Positions 27,131 to 37,039 are shown, numbered from the stretch's first letter. The stretch is DNA of 64,000 nucleotides from Georgenia sp. EYE_87 (GCF_023148685.1 NZ_JAHXNL010000011.1:1-64000), one strand, 5' to 3'. Notes: generated by a model not told the origin, from the sequence alone. Numbers and translations are program-made.

Positions 27131-27906
27131 GTGCGACCGCCACGCTGCTGTGGGTCGTCTTCCCCTACGTGTCGATGGCGGTCTTCGTCGTCGGCCTGAT
27201 CTGGCGGTACCGGTACGACAAGTTCGGCTGGACCACCCGCTCGTCCGAGCTCTACGAGAAGACCCTCCTGCGCCTGGGCTCGCCGCTTTTCCACTTCGGG
27301 ATCATCTTCGTCGGGCTCGGGCACTTCATGGGTCTGCTGATCCCGAAGGACTGGACCGAGGCGGTCGGCTTCCGGGAGGCGGCGTACCACTTCATCGCGA
27401 CCTACATGGGCTCGGTGGCGGGCCTGATGACGCTCGTCGGCCTGGCGCTGCTGATCTACCGCCGGCGCGTGACCGGCCCGGTGTTCCTGGCCACCACGCG
27501 GGTGGACAAGTTCATGTACGTCATGCTCGCCATCCCGATCCTGCTCGGGATGTGGGCGACCGTGCAGACGCAGATCCTCGGCGACGCCCACGGGTACGAC
27601 TACCGCGAGACGATCTCGCCCTGGCTGCGCTCCCTGTTCTACTTCCAGCCCATGCCGGAGCTGATGACCGACGTGCCGGTGCCGTTCAAGCTGCACATCG
27701 CCGCGGCGTTCCTGCTCTTCATGATCTGGCCGTTCACCCGGCTGGTGCACGCGTTCTCGGCGCCGGTGCAGTACTCGACCAGGCCGTACATCGTCTACCG
27801 CTCCCGGGAGGAGTCGCACGCCACCGGTTCGCGCGACCCGCGTCGAGGCTGGGAGCCCAGCGTCGCACCGCGCGAGCGCCGTCGGCGCACCAGCACGAAC
27901 ACCTGA
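27127..27906 (+). CDS. narI: Respiratory nitrate reductase, gamma subunit (cytochrome b)
   Basis: 259-residue membrane protein with five predicted helices. Oxidises menaquinol and passes electrons via two hemes b to NarH. Heme-ligand histidines are expected in FHFGIIFVGLGHFMGL and in KLHIAAAF and RLVHAFSAPVQY, all seen. The N-terminus WVVFPYVSMAVFVVGLIWRY is typical. The C-terminal 40 residues are basic and low in complexity. End of the narKGHJI operon. Confidence 0.97.
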   Translation: MSATATLLWVVFPYVSMAVFVVGLIWRYRYDKFGWTTRSSELYEKTLLRLGSPLFHFGIIFVGLGHFMGLLIPKDWTEAVGFREAAYHFIATYMGSVAGLMTLVGLALLIYRRRVTGPVFLATTRVDKFMYVMLAIPILLGMWATVQTQILGDAHGYDYRETISPWLRSLFYFQPMPELMTDVPVPFKLHIAAAFLLFMIWPFTRLVHAFSAPVQYSTRPYIVYRSREESHATGSRDPRRGWEPSVAPRERRRRTSTNT

Positions 27907-27954
27907 GTCGCAGTCCTCACCATCCACCCGAGCCCGGGCCCGGCACCACCTCCC

Positions 27955-28063
27955 GCCGAACCCGCCCCGCCGAACCCGCCCCCCCGAAACCGCCCCCCGA
28001 ACCCGTCCGCCGAACCCGTCCGCCGAACCCGCCCCGCCGAACCCGTCCCGCCGAACCCGTCGG
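27955..28063. repeat. Degenerate CCGAACCCG tandem repeat
   Basis: About ten imperfect copies of a 9- to 12-bp unit (GCCGAACCCG with variable C-runs and CCGT/CCCC spacers) run from 27955 to 28062. It is the only such array in the window. No promoter or coding feature is visible inside; translation in any frame is low-complexity. It separates narI from the maleylacetate reductase-like gene. Confidence 0.7.
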
Positions 28064-28064
28064 T

Positions 28065-28122
28065 AAGTGCTCCTGCGCAGATCAAGTCGTCCCAGGCCCA
28101 CTGGATCTGCTCAGGAGCACTT
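28065..28122. repeat. Long inverted repeat (19-bp arms)
   Basis: Arm 1 (28065-28083, AAGTGCTCCTGCGCAGATC) and arm 2 (28104-28122, GATCTGCTCAGGAGCACTT) are complementary except at one position, with a 20-base loop. The arms are less GC-rich than their surroundings and no U-run follows either way. It could be a transcript 3' structure for narI or the remains of a small mobile or REP-like element. It follows the CCGAACCCG array directly. Confidence 0.65.
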
Positions 28123-28242
28123 CGCCTGCCGCGACTCGGCCGCCGGCCCGCCCCGCCACCACAGGGAACCGGTCATCATGGGAGGTGGCGGCACCGGCCG
28201 ACGCCGAGCCGCCCGCTGCTGCGACGGACGAGGAGGTATCCG

Positions 28243-29361
28243 GTGGAGTTCACCTACGAGACGTCACCCGCACGCGTGGTCTTCGGCCGCGGCACCGTGC
28301 GCACCGCGCTCCCGGACGAGGTCGCCAGGCTCGGCGCGGACCGGGTCATGGTGGTCACCGGCGCGTCCCACCAGGCGCTCGCGCACGCCTCGGTGGAACC
28401 GTTCGCCGACGCGGTGGTCTCGTTCTTCACCGAGGTCGAGGAGCACGTCCCGGTGGCGATCGCCCAGCGGGCCGTGGCCCGCGCGCGGGAGGCCCGCGCG
28501 GACCTGCTGCTGAGCATCGGCGGCGGCTCGACCACCGGCACCGCCAAGATGGTCGCGCGCGAGCTCCGGGTGCCGATCCTCGCCGTGCCGACGACGTACT
28601 CAGGCTCGGAGGCGACACCGGTGTGGGGCACCACGCGGGAGGGGCGCAAGGAGACGGGCACCGATCCCGCGGTCCGGCCACGGACCGTGGTGCTCGACCC
28701 GGACCTGACCGACCGGCTCCCCCGGGACCTCGCGGTCGGGTCGGGGCTCAACGCGCTCGCCCATGTGGTGGAGGCCCACTGGGCGCCCCGGGCCAACCCG
28801 ATCAGCTCGGCCATGGCCGACGAGGCGATGCGCTCCCTGGCCTCGGGCCTGCGCGGGATCGGCCCGGAGAGCCTCGCCCGGGCGCAGGCCCCCGAGAAGG
28901 CCCTGACGGACCCCGTATCGGTGTGGGCGGGCACCCCCACCGCGGCGGGCGAGCTGCTGCTCTACGGCGCCTACCTGGCCGGGGCGACCTTCGCGGCGAC
29001 CGGCTCGGGCCTCCACCACAAGATCTGCCACGTCCTGGGCGGGGCGTTCCGCCTCCCGCACGCCGCCCTGCACGCCGTCGTCCTCCCGCAGGTCCTCGCC
29101 TTCAACGCCCCGGCCGTGCCGCGCGCGGCCGCCCGCATCGCGCGTGCGCTCGAGGCCGAGGAGGCCGTGTCCGGGCTGCGCGGGCTGGCCGCCTCTATCG
29201 GCGCGCCGCGGACCCTCGCCCAGATCGGGCTGCTCTACCGCCAGCTCGACGAGGCGATCGACCGCGTCAGCGCCGCGCTGCCGATCGACAACCCGCGCCC
29301 GGTCGGCAAGAACGAGATCCGCGCGATCCTGACCGCCGCCTACGGCGAGGACGCCGGCTGA
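28243..29361 (+). CDS. Maleylacetate reductase / iron-containing alcohol dehydrogenase family
   Basis: 372 residues. Reduces maleylacetate to 3-oxoadipate with NAD(P)H in aromatic degradation, if the family call holds. Evidence: MEFTYETSPARVVFGRGT start, LSIGGGSTTGTAKMVAREL nucleotide loop, VPTTYSGSEATPVWGTT (maleylacetate reductase signature), and GSGLHHKICHVLGGAF with the metal-region histidines. GTG 28243 follows GGAGGTATCCG. No chlorocatechol or hydroxyquinol dioxygenase is adjacent, so its pathway is incomplete here. Confidence 0.85.
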   Translation: MEFTYETSPARVVFGRGTVRTALPDEVARLGADRVMVVTGASHQALAHASVEPFADAVVSFFTEVEEHVPVAIAQRAVARAREARADLLLSIGGGSTTGTAKMVARELRVPILAVPTTYSGSEATPVWGTTREGRKETGTDPAVRPRTVVLDPDLTDRLPRDLAVGSGLNALAHVVEAHWAPRANPISSAMADEAMRSLASGLRGIGPESLARAQAPEKALTDPVSVWAGTPTAAGELLLYGAYLAGATFAATGSGLHHKICHVLGGAFRLPHAALHAVVLPQVLAFNAPAVPRAAARIARALEAEEAVSGLRGLAASIGAPRTLAQIGLLYRQLDEAIDRVSAALPIDNPRPVGKNEIRAILTAAYGEDAG

Positions 29362-29467
29362 GCCGGGCGGCTGGGCCGCCTGCTCGAGACTTCTCGGGAT
29401 CGCGCGCCGGCGGGGTCGGGGCGTTGTCAGGGCAGCGACTGGAGCGTCCTGGTCAGGCCCGCGTCGG

Positions 29468-30163
29468 TCAGCTCAGCGCCTCGAGCGCCCAGGCCAGGCC
29501 CATCAGGACGACCGTGCCGACCGGGAGCAGCCACGTCGCCGCCGCGGCGCGGACCGGCCGCCGACCATCCCCCACCGGGCTGACGACGGGGTCTGCCGGC
29601 TCCCCGCCGAGGTGCTCCCACAGGGCCGTGCCGACCACCAGGCCGAGGCCGGCCACGGTGACCGCCGGTGCAGGGAGCTGCGCGAGAGCCACGGTCAGCA
29701 CGACCGGTGCGGCCACCACGGTGGACAGCCCGAGCGCCATCGCTGCGACCGCGAGCCACGGGCGCTCCAGCACCGTGCGCAGGTACCGCAGGAGCAGCGG
29801 TGCGGCCAGCACGAGCGCCACGGCGGCCACCAGCCGGCCGAGCGTGATGGCGACCGGCTCACCGTCGAGCCAGGACGTGAAGCCCCACAGCGCCAGGAAC
29901 ATGCCCACCAGCCCGCCCGCGGTGCCGAGCAGCATCCCGGCGAACCGGACGTCCTGTGCGGGCAGCCCGAGACTGCGGGCGTACTCCGCCGGGTCTCCGA
30001 AGGCCGTGCCCGCGTCCTCGCCGGACTCCGCGCAGTGCGACCGCACCTGCTCCAGCGCGTCGCCGATGTGGTGCCCCGGGACGTCCAGGAGCCGCAGCTC
30101 GACGACGAAGTCGGTCTCCCACGCCGTGCCCGCCCGGTCCCTGCTCATCCGGTCGCTCCTCAT
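29468..30163 (-). CDS. Membrane protein with HAAS/DUF1700-like N-terminus
   Basis: 231 residues. The N-terminal 70 are soluble and helical (VELRLLDVPGHHIGDALEQV, then DPAEYARSLGLP), like the HAAS domain often paired with PadR regulators. Then come about five hydrophobic segments (GLVGMFLALWGF, AAVALVLAAPLLL, ALGLSTVVAAPVVL, VAGLGLVVGTAL, WLLPVGTVVLMGLAWAL). The start ATG 30163 overlaps the PadR stop (ATGA). In related systems the HAAS protein is controlled by, or works with, the PadR partner; function otherwise unknown. Confidence 0.75.
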   Translation of the reverse strand: MRSDRMSRDRAGTAWETDFVVELRLLDVPGHHIGDALEQVRSHCAESGEDAGTAFGDPAEYARSLGLPAQDVRFAGMLLGTAGGLVGMFLALWGFTSWLDGEPVAITLGRLVAAVALVLAAPLLLRYLRTVLERPWLAVAAMALGLSTVVAAPVVLTVALAQLPAPAVTVAGLGLVVGTALWEHLGGEPADPVVSPVGDGRRPVRAAAATWLLPVGTVVLMGLAWALEALS

Positions 30164-30525
30164 CCTCGTGCCCCTTCCGGGTTGTTGGGACGCGACCCGC
30201 TCGACAGGTGGCGTCCGACGGCCTCGCTGAATGCCGACCAGCGGGTCACGAGCGCCGCGTGCTCCGCCCGGCCCGCCTCCGTCAGCCGGTAGTACTTCCG
30301 TGCCGGGCCGCCCTCGCCGGTCCGCCAGCTCGGCTCCACGAGCCCGGCCCTCTCGAACCGCGTGAGCAGCGGGTAGAGGGTGCCACCCTGGATGTTCCCG
30401 AGGTCGGCCTCCTCCAGCTGGGCGGCGATGGCGTACCCGTAGCTGGGCCCCCGGGTGAGCGTCTGGAGCACGCACACCTCCAGGAAGCCGCGCAGCCACT
30501 CGCCCGGCCAGTTCTCTCCGCTCAC
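30160..30525 (-). CDS. PadR-family transcriptional regulator
   Basis: 121 residues with the PadR winged-helix pattern: LEVCVLQTLTRGPSYGYAIAAQL, then IQGGTLYPLLTRFERAGLV and the wing GGPARKYYRLTEAGR. GTG 30525 has no ribosome binding site, and an ACTATC box lies about ten bases upstream, suggesting a leaderless message. It is coupled to the HAAS-like membrane protein and likely represses the pair via the inverted repeat in its promoter. Confidence 0.92.
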   Translation of the reverse strand: MSGENWPGEWLRGFLEVCVLQTLTRGPSYGYAIAAQLEEADLGNIQGGTLYPLLTRFERAGLVEPSWRTGEGGPARKYYRLTEAGRAEHAALVTRWSAFSEAVGRHLSSGSRPNNPEGARG

Positions 30526-30532
30526 ACGTAGA

Positions 30533-30568
30533 TAGTGGCACTACTTAGTCAGTCTGTCTACCTAGTGC
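30533..30568 (-). promoter_or_regulatory. PadR promoter with inverted-repeat operators
   Basis: TAGTG-G-CACTA (30533-30543) is a perfect palindrome, and GCACTA (30538-30543) is matched by TAGTGC at 30563-30568. On the minus strand TAGACA and ACTATC are spaced 18 bases and fit -35/-10, overlapping both repeats. Placement suits autorepression. Confidence 0.5.
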
Positions 30569-30659
30569 TGGCCGCGGACCGACGCGGCCCGGCACCGAGG
30601 GCCGCCGTTCGACGCACCAGAAGCTCTAACGCCGTAGGTGCGGGTCTAGGATCGGTCTC

Positions 30660-31094
30660 GTGCCGCACTATCGGATCAGCGAGGCCGCGGACCTGCTCGG
30701 CGTCAGCGACGACACGGTCCGCCGCTGGGTCGACGACGGGCACCTGAGGGCCGTCCCGGACGCTGCCGGCCGCAAGGTGGTCGACGGCGCCGCCCTCGCC
30801 CGTCACGCGCAGGAGGTCGCCGCGCGGACGGTGCCCCTGGGCCGCGACGACGGCGTGGGTCGGTCGGCCCGGAACCGCTTCACCGGGCTGGTCACCCGCG
30901 TGGTCGCCGACGGCGTCATGGCGCAGGTGGAGCTCCAGTGCGGCCCGTACCGGGTCGTCTCGCTCATGAGCAGCGAGGCCGCCACGGAGCTCGGGCTCGA
31001 GCCCGGCTCCCTGGCCACCGCCGTCGTCAAGGCCACGAACGTCATCGTGGAGACGCCCGCGGCCCCGAGGCGCTCGCGTGGGGGCAGAGCATGA
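30660..31094 (+). CDS. HTH plus TOBE (molybdate-binding) domain protein, ModE/Mop-like
   Basis: 144 residues. The N-terminus is an excisionase/MerR-type helix-turn-helix (YRISEAADLLGVSDDTVRRW) and the C-terminus a TOBE/Mop domain (SARNRFTGLVTRVVADGVMA, then GLEPGSLATAVVKATNVIVE) that binds molybdate or tungstate. It heads the mod operon, so molybdate-responsive control is the likely role. GTG 30660 sits seven bases after TAGGAT and lacks a ribosome binding site; a leaderless start is likely. Stop overlaps the next gene (ATGA). Confidence 0.88.
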   Translation: MPHYRISEAADLLGVSDDTVRRWVDDGHLRAVPDAAGRKVVDGAALARHAQEVAARTVPLGRDDGVGRSARNRFTGLVTRVVADGVMAQVELQCGPYRVVSLMSSEAATELGLEPGSLATAVVKATNVIVETPAAPRRSRGGRA

Positions 31095-31891
31095 GCCACG
31101 AGCCCGCGCGCCTCGGCTACGGAGTCACCGGGGACCTCGACCCGGACCTGGTGCGACGCCTGGCGCCGGCGGTCGAGCGCGCCGGGCTGCGCACCCTGTG
31201 GGTCAACCAGCCCGCCCGCGGCGACGCGCTCGCCACCATGGCCGCGGCCGCCGAGGCCACCGGCACCCTGCGGATCGCCTCGGGCGTGCTCCCGGTGGAC
31301 CACGTCCCGCCGGCGGAGATCGTGCGGCGGGTGCGCGAGCTTGAGCTGCCGGTGGACCGGGTCGTCCTGGGCGTCGGCGCGAGCACGGGGCCCAGCCCGC
31401 TCGCCACCGTGCGCGAGGCCGTCCGGACGCTCACCGACGAGCTCGGCGTGCCGGTGGTGGTCGGCGCGCTCGGCCCGCGGATGCGGCGGCTCGCCGCGCG
31501 GGAGAGCGCGGGCATGGTGCTCAACTGGCTCACGCCGTCGGCCGCCCGGGGTGCGGTCGCGGACAAGCACCGCGACGTCGCCGACCTCGGCAGGGACGCC
31601 ACGGTCGCGCTCTACGTCCGCGGCGCCCTCGGCGAGCGGGCGCACGCCGTCGCGCGCCGCGAGGCCGACCGGTACGCGGGCATCGCCTCCTACGCGGCGA
31701 ACTTCGCCCGCCTGGGGTTCGCCGCGCCCGAGGCAGCCGTCCTCGCCGAGACGGCCGAGGAGCTGCGCGCCCGGCTCACGCCGTACACGGAGGTCCTCGA
31801 CGAGACGGTGGTCCGTGGAGTGACCGCCACGGGTGCCCTTGACGAGCACCGCGCGCTGGTCGACGCCGTGGCCGACGGGGCGTCGTCGTGA
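31091..31891 (+). CDS. Luciferase-like (LLM class) F420-dependent oxidoreductase
   Basis: 266-residue TIM-barrel protein of the bacterial luciferase-like group. Family features: [59 protein letters not shown], and [19 protein letters not shown], consistent with F420-binding enzymes. The substrate is unknown. It is unusual that this enzyme lies inside the molybdate operon, coupled on both sides (ATGA with the TOBE gene, GTGA with modA). It may be a molybdenum-independent passenger or act with an unidentified partner. Confidence 0.82.
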   Translation: MSHEPARLGYGVTGDLDPDLVRRLAPAVERAGLRTLWVNQPARGDALATMAAAAEATGTLRIASGVLPVDHVPPAEIVRRVRELELPVDRVVLGVGASTGPSPLATVREAVRTLTDELGVPVVVGALGPRMRRLAARESAGMVLNWLTPSAARGAVADKHRDVADLGRDATVALYVRGALGERAHAVARREADRYAGIASYAANFARLGFAAPEAAVLAETAEELRARLTPYTEVLDETVVRGVTATGALDEHRALVDAVADGASS

Positions 31892-32754
31892 CGGGCGGGC
31901 CGGCGGCCCGGACCAGGTGTGGAACCAAGCGTGGGACCAGGCGTGGGCACCGGAGTGGCGGCGGGGTCGCCCAGGCTGGCGTCGTCGTCGCCGCGGCGAC
32001 GGCGGCCCTCGCCGCCTGCACCGCCGGCCCGGTGACGACACCCGGGCCCGGCACGGCGGGCGGCAGCGGTTCGGACGGGAGCGCGAGGACGGAGCTCACC
32101 GTGTTCGCGGCCGCCTCCCTGGTGGACGTCGCCGAGCGGGTGTCCGACGCGGTCGAGGCCGAGCACCCGGGCCTCACCGTGAACCTCTCGCTGGCCGGCT
32201 CCTCCGACCTCGTCTCCCAGGTCGCCTCCGGCGCCCCGGCCGACGTCCTGGTGACGGCGGACGAGGCCACCATGGCCCGCGCGGTGGAGGCCGGCGCCGT
32301 GGAGGAGCCGGTGGTCGTGGCGGTCAACCACCCCGTCCTCGTCGTAACTTCGGGCAACCCGGCACGGGTCACCGGGCTGGACGGCACGCTGGAGGACGCC
32401 GTTCTGGTCGTATGCGCGCCGCAGGTGCCCTGCGGCACCGCGGCCACCGAGCTGGCGGAACGCGCCGGCGCCGCCCTGGCCCCCGCGAGCGAGGAGCTCA
32501 GCGTCACCGACGTGCTCGGCAAGGTCGCCTCCGGGCAGGCCGACGCCGGCATCGTCTACGCCACCGACGCCCGCCGCGCCGGGGACGCCGTCGAGCTGGT
32601 CCCCGTCCCCGGGACCGAGGAGGTCACCAACCGGTACCCGGCCGCCGTCGTCGCCGGGACCGACGCGCCCGAGGCGGCGCGCGAGTGGCTGGCGGTGCTG
32701 ACCGGCGAGACCGGCCGGGAGATCCTCGTCGACGCCGGGTTCGGGCGGCCGTGA
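31888..32754 (+). CDS. modA: Molybdate ABC transporter substrate-binding lipoprotein
   Basis: 288 residues. A signal peptide and lipobox ([12 protein letters not shown], Cys at about 44) anchor it to the membrane. The mature part has the ModA motifs [36 protein letters not shown] and [18 protein letters not shown]. Binds molybdate or tungstate outside the membrane. GTG start overlaps the preceding stop. The long basic N-terminus before the hydrophobic core (about 27 residues) suggests a later true start, but no better one is obvious. Confidence 0.93.
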   Translation: MTGGPAARTRCGTKRGTRRGHRSGGGVAQAGVVVAAATAALAACTAGPVTTPGPGTAGGSGSDGSARTELTVFAAASLVDVAERVSDAVEAEHPGLTVNLSLAGSSDLVSQVASGAPADVLVTADEATMARAVEAGAVEEPVVVAVNHPVLVVTSGNPARVTGLDGTLEDAVLVVCAPQVPCGTAATELAERAGAALAPASEELSVTDVLGKVASGQADAGIVYATDARRAGDAVELVPVPGTEEVTNRYPAAVVAGTDAPEAAREWLAVLTGETGREILVDAGFGRP

Positions 32755-33560
32755 CGACGGCGACCTCCCGGACCGGGCAGCTGCCCCGCACCGTCCTCGT
32801 GGTCGCGGCGGCGGCGGTGCTCGTGGTGGTCGTGCCGGTGCTCGGGCTGCTCCTGCGGGTCCCGTGGTCCCGCTTCCCGGAGCTCGTGACCTCCGAGGCG
32901 TCGCTCGCGGCGCTCGGGCTCAGCCTGCGCACCTCCGCGGCGGCGACGGTGCTGTGCGTGCTCCTCGGCGTGCCGCTCGCCCTGGTGCTCGCCCGCTCGT
33001 CGCTGCCCGGGCTGCGGGCGGCGCGGACCGTGGTGCTGCTCCCCCTGGTGCTGCCGCCGGTGGTCTCGGGCCTGGCGCTGCTGACGACGCTCGGCCGCAC
33101 GGGACTCCTCGGCGCCCGGCTCGAGGCGGCCGGGATCTCGGTCGCGTTCTCCACCACCGCGGTCGTGCTGGCGCAGACCTTCGTCTCCCTGCCCTTCCTC
33201 GTGCTCTCGCTCGAGGGAGCCGCCCGGACGGCGGGCACCCGGTACGAGGCCGTGGCCGCGACGCTGGGTGCCCGGCCGGGCACCGTGCTGCGGCGCGTGA
33301 CGCTGCCCCTGCTCCTGCCGGCGCTCGGCACCGGCACCGCGCTGGCCTTCGCACGCTCGCTGGGCGAGTTCGGCGCCACCCTGACCTTCGCCGGCTCGCT
33401 GCAGGGCGTGACCCGCACCCTGCCGCTGGAGATCTACCTCCAGCGGGAGACCGACCCCGACGCCGCGGTCGCGCTGGCCGTGGTGCTCCTCGCCGTCGCC
33501 GCCGTGATGGTCCTGCTCACCCAGGGCGGCGCGAGGCGGCGCGGCGGCGGCCCGCGTTGA
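32751..33560 (+). CDS. modB: Molybdate ABC transporter permease
   Basis: 269-residue permease with about six helices. The ABC coupling (EAA) loop is [23 protein letters not shown], and the family block [15 protein letters not shown] with TRTLPLEIY is typical of ModB. GTG 32751 overlaps the modA stop (GTGA), and the stop overlaps modC (TTGA). Confidence 0.95.
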   Translation: MTTATSRTGQLPRTVLVVAAAAVLVVVVPVLGLLLRVPWSRFPELVTSEASLAALGLSLRTSAAATVLCVLLGVPLALVLARSSLPGLRAARTVVLLPLVLPPVVSGLALLTTLGRTGLLGARLEAAGISVAFSTTAVVLAQTFVSLPFLVLSLEGAARTAGTRYEAVAATLGARPGTVLRRVTLPLLLPALGTGTALAFARSLGEFGATLTFAGSLQGVTRTLPLEIYLQRETDPDAAVALAVVLLAVAAVMVLLTQGGARRRGGGPR

Positions 33561-34660
33561 GCGGCCACCCGGCGACGGCCGCTCCCCCGCCCGCCCTGGC
33601 CGTGCGCGCCTCCGTTCCCGAGCGGGGCGTCGAGCTCGACGTGGCGATGCCGCCCGGCGAGGTGGTCGCGGTGCTGGGCCCCAACGGTGCGGGCAAGTCC
33701 ACCCTGCTCGGGCTGGCGGCGGGCACTCTCCGGCCCGGCTCGGGCACCGTCCACGTCGGCGGCCGGGCGGTGGCCGACGGCGCCCGCTGGGTGCCCCCGC
33801 ACGCCCGCCGCGTGGCGCTGCTGGCCCAGGAGCCCCTGCTCTTCCCGCACCTGGACGCGCTGGGGAACGTGGCCTTCGGCCCACGCGCCGCGGGGACGCC
33901 GCGCCGGGAGGCGGCCCGGCGGGCCCGGGAGCTGCTGGACCAGGTCGGGGCCGGCCACCTGGCCGACCGCCGGCCCGCGGAGCTCTCGGGCGGGCAGGCG
34001 CAGCGGGTGGCCCTCGCCCGGGCGCTGGCGCCGGACCCCGACGTCGTGCTGCTGGACGAGCCGCTCTCGGCGCTGGACGTCGGGGCGGCCGCCGAGCTGC
34101 GCCAGGTGCTGCGCCACGTGCTGCGCGAGGCCGGTCGCGCCGCCGCCCTGGTGACCCACGACCTCCTGGACGTCCTCGCGGTGGCCGACTCCGTCGTCGT
34201 CCTCGAGGCGGGCCGCGTCGTCGAGCGTGGCCGGGCGCTGGAGGTGCTGAGCCGGCCGCGCTCGGCGTTCGCGGCCCGGCTCGCCGGGGTCAACCTCGTC
34301 GGCGGGACGCTCGCCGGGGCCGGCGGGGAGGCGGTGGTGCGGGCCGGCGGCGGGCTCGAGCTGCACGGGCTTCCGGACCCCGCCTGCGAGGCCGGCTCCG
34401 CCGTCGCCGCCGCGTTCTCCCCGCGCGCGGTCTCGGTCCACCGCGCCCCGCCCGGCGGGAGCCCGCGCAACACCGTGCCGGTCACGCTCGACGCGCTCGA
34501 GCTGCAGGGCGAGCTAGTCCGGGTGCGCGGGGCCGCGCCCGGGGGGCACCGGCTGTCGGCGGACATCACCCCCGGCTCGGTCGCGGCGCTCGACCTCGCT
34601 CCCGGTTCCCGCGTCCTGTTCACCGTCAAGGCGGCGGAGGTCGCGATCTACCCGGCCTGA
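33557..34660 (+). CDS. modC: Molybdate ABC transporter ATP-binding protein
   Basis: 367 residues. Walker [15 protein letters not shown]-loop [12 protein letters not shown], signature [15 protein letters not shown], Walker [14 protein letters not shown]-loop LVTHD. The C-terminal third carries a TOBE domain typical of ModC ([17 protein letters not shown] to [13 protein letters not shown]). Start is TTG 33557 overlapping the modB stop; GTG 33602 is an in-frame alternative that would remove 15 residues. Completes the molybdate importer. Confidence 0.95.
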   Translation: MSGHPATAAPPPALAVRASVPERGVELDVAMPPGEVVAVLGPNGAGKSTLLGLAAGTLRPGSGTVHVGGRAVADGARWVPPHARRVALLAQEPLLFPHLDALGNVAFGPRAAGTPRREAARRARELLDQVGAGHLADRRPAELSGGQAQRVALARALAPDPDVVLLDEPLSALDVGAAAELRQVLRHVLREAGRAAALVTHDLLDVLAVADSVVVLEAGRVVERGRALEVLSRPRSAFAARLAGVNLVGGTLAGAGGEAVVRAGGGLELHGLPDPACEAGSAVAAAFSPRAVSVHRAPPGGSPRNTVPVTLDALELQGELVRVRGAAPGGHRLSADITPGSVAALDLAPGSRVLFTVKAAEVAIYPA

Positions 34661-34786
34661 GCGCCGGTGGCGCCGGAGGCTCGGACCGTCCGGACCGGGC
34701 GAGTCCGGAGCTGTGAACCGTTGCACACGCCGTCGATCAGGGGCACCCTGGGCGGAACGGGTTTCCGGCTCCTTCTGGAGGGCACC

Positions 34787-36589
34787 ATGGCCCTGACGAC
34801 GCCGTCACGCACCACGCGCCCCGCCCCCCTGCCCGGGCTGCGCCCGGACCGGCAGAACTGGGGCAAGACCCTCGTCACGTGGATCACCTCCACCGACCAC
34901 AAGGTCATCGGGTACATGTACCTGACGTCGTCGTTCGTGTTCTTCCTGGTCGGCGGCGTGCTCGCGATGCTCGTCCGCACCGAGCTGTTCACGCCCGCGC
35001 TGGACGTCGTGCAGTCCAACGAGCAGTACAACCAGCTCTTCACCATGCACGGCACGATCATGATGTTCCTGTTCGCCACCTCGCTGTTCACGGGGTTCGC
35101 GAACGTCATGGTGCCGATCCAGATCGGGGCGCCGGACGTGGCGTTCCCGCGGCTGAACATGGTGTCGTACTGGCTCTACCTGTTCGGCGGGCTGATGGTG
35201 GTCTCCGGCTTCCTCACGCCCAAGGGGGCGGCGAGCTTCGGCTGGACGGCCTACACGCCGCTGTCGAACGCCATGTTCTCGCCGGGTCTCGGCGGGGACC
35301 TGTGGGTCCTCGGCCTCGCAATGACCGGTTTCGCGACCATCTTCGGCGCCGTCAACTTCATCGCCACGATCATCACGCTGCGCGCCCCCGGCATGACGAT
35401 GTTCCGGATGCCGATCTTCACCTGGAACACCCTCATCACCTCGATCCTGGTGCTGATGGCGTTCCCGGTGCTCGCGTCCGCGCTGTTCGGCCTGGCGATC
35501 GACCGGATCCTCGGCGGGCAGATCTACAACCCCGACTTCGGCGGAGCGCTGCTGTGGCAGCACCTGTTCTGGTTCTTCGGCCACCCCGAGGTGTACGTCA
35601 TCGCCCTGCCGTTCTTCGGCATCATCTCCGAGATCATCCCCGTCTTCTCCCGCAAGCCGATCTTCGGGTACAAGGGTCTGGTCTTCGCCACCATCGCCAT
35701 CGCCGCGCTGTCGATGACCGTCTGGGCGCACCACATGTTCACCACCGGTGGCGTGATGCTGCCGTTCTTCTCGCTGATGACGATGCTGATCGCGGTGCCC
35801 ACCGGCGTGAAGTTCTTCAACTGGATCGGCACGATGTGGCGCGGGCAGATCACGTTCGACGCCGGGATGCTCTTCACCCTCGGCTTCCTCGTGACCTTCC
35901 TCTTCGGCGGTCTGACGGGCGTCGTCCTGTCGAGCCCGGCGATGGACTTCCAGGTCCACGACACCTACTTCGTCGTCGCCCACTTCCACTACGTCGTCTT
36001 CGGCACCGTGGTCTTCGCCATGTACGCGGGCTTCCACTTCTGGTGGCCGAAGTGGACCGGGCGGATGCTGGACGAGCCGCTGGGCAAGATCAGCTTCTGG
36101 ATGCTGTTCATCGGGTTCCACACCACGTTCCTCGTCCAGCACTGGCTCGGGGTCCAGGGGATGCCGCGCCGGTACGCGGAGTACATGCCGGAGGACGGCT
36201 TCCAGCTATACAACCAGCTCTCCACCGTGGGCGCCTTCCTCATCGCGCTGTCCACGCTGCCGTTCCTCTGGAACGTCTACATCACCCAGCGCGGCCCGCG
36301 CACGGTGTTCGTCGACGACCCGTGGGGCTTCGGCAACTCCCTCGAGTGGGCCACCGCCTGCCCCGTCCCGCGGCACAACTTCACCGTGCTGCCGCGGATC
36401 CGGTCCGAGCGTCCGGCGTTCGACCTGCACCACCCCGAGGTCGCGATGATGGACCACTCCGAGCCCAACCGTGACGTCCTCGACTCGCTGTACGCGGGGC
36501 CGGAGGTGCGCGGCCGCGAGGACCTCCTGGACCGGCTCGGCGGCCCCGGGACGCCGCACCCGCCGGAGCGGGGGGAAGAGATTCCCTGA
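34787..36589 (+). CDS. ctaD: Cytochrome c oxidase subunit I (aa3 type)
   Basis: 600 residues, 12 helices. CuB and heme a3 site: [13 protein letters not shown] (His-Tyr pair), WAHHMFTTG (two His) and HFHYVVFG (heme ligands); the low-spin heme His is in [12 protein letters not shown]. The start [15 protein letters not shown] is standard. No subunits II, III or ctaB are adjacent, so it is a stand-alone copy, probably a second paralogue; such solitary ctaD genes occur in Actinobacteria. ATG 34787 after TGGAGGGCACC. It lies 126 bp after modC. Confidence 0.96.
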   Translation: MALTTPSRTTRPAPLPGLRPDRQNWGKTLVTWITSTDHKVIGYMYLTSSFVFFLVGGVLAMLVRTELFTPALDVVQSNEQYNQLFTMHGTIMMFLFATSLFTGFANVMVPIQIGAPDVAFPRLNMVSYWLYLFGGLMVVSGFLTPKGAASFGWTAYTPLSNAMFSPGLGGDLWVLGLAMTGFATIFGAVNFIATIITLRAPGMTMFRMPIFTWNTLITSILVLMAFPVLASALFGLAIDRILGGQIYNPDFGGALLWQHLFWFFGHPEVYVIALPFFGIISEIIPVFSRKPIFGYKGLVFATIAIAALSMTVWAHHMFTTGGVMLPFFSLMTMLIAVPTGVKFFNWIGTMWRGQITFDAGMLFTLGFLVTFLFGGLTGVVLSSPAMDFQVHDTYFVVAHFHYVVFGTVVFAMYAGFHFWWPKWTGRMLDEPLGKISFWMLFIGFHTTFLVQHWLGVQGMPRRYAEYMPEDGFQLYNQLSTVGAFLIALSTLPFLWNVYITQRGPRTVFVDDPWGFGNSLEWATACPVPRHNFTVLPRIRSERPAFDLHHPEVAMMDHSEPNRDVLDSLYAGPEVRGREDLLDRLGGPGTPHPPERGEEIP

Positions 36590-36694
36590 GCCGGTGCGCC
36601 GTGGCCCTGCCGCCGAGGCACCAGCTGACACGCACCCCTGCTGCCTGCACCACTGACGCGGGGCTCCACTGACACCTGCCGGGGCGCCCGGGCG

Positions 36695-37039
36695 TCAGCG
36701 CAGGTGGTCCGCCAGCACGACCGCCTGGTTGTGCTCGGTGTCCCGCGCCCCGTAGAGCAGGGTCACCCGCGGGTGCTCGCCCACCACCGCGCGCAGCTCC
36801 TCGACAGCCGGGTTGGCAGCCAGCTCGGCGCGGTAGCGGCGGGCGAACTCCTCGAAGCGCTCCGGGTCGTGCCCGAACCAGCGGCGCAGCTCGGTGGAGG
36901 GACCCACCTCCTTGAGCCAGAGGTCGACACGCGCGTCCGCCTTGCGGATCCCCCGCGGCCACACGCGGTCCACGAGGACCCGGAAGCCGTCGTCGTCGCC
37001 GGGCGGGTCGTAGACCCGCGCGAGTCGCACGGTACCCAT
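36695..37039 (-). CDS. DUF488-family protein
   Basis: 114 residues. The family pattern VYDPPGDDDGFRVLVDRVWPRG, WLKEVGPSTELRRWFGHDPERF and VTLLYGARDTEHNQAVVLADHL is complete. Function unknown; these small proteins are widespread in bacteria. ATG 37039 (MGTVRLARVYDPP) is chosen because everything before it lacks family similarity. Confidence 0.9.
   Translation of the reverse strand: MGTVRLARVYDPPGDDDGFRVLVDRVWPRGIRKADARVDLWLKEVGPSTELRRWFGHDPERFEEFARRYRAELAANPAVEELRAVVGEHPRVTLLYGARDTEHNQAVVLADHLR

Noticed and set aside
27955-28063. CCGAACCCG array considered as a CRISPR
   Set aside because: Units are 9-12 bp with no unique spacers and no cas genes nearby; it is a simple tandem repeat.
34805-36142. 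Long minus-strand frame opposite ctaD
   Set aside because: Rich in His, Asp, Glu, Gln and Arg, a shadow of membrane-protein codons; ctaD is certain.
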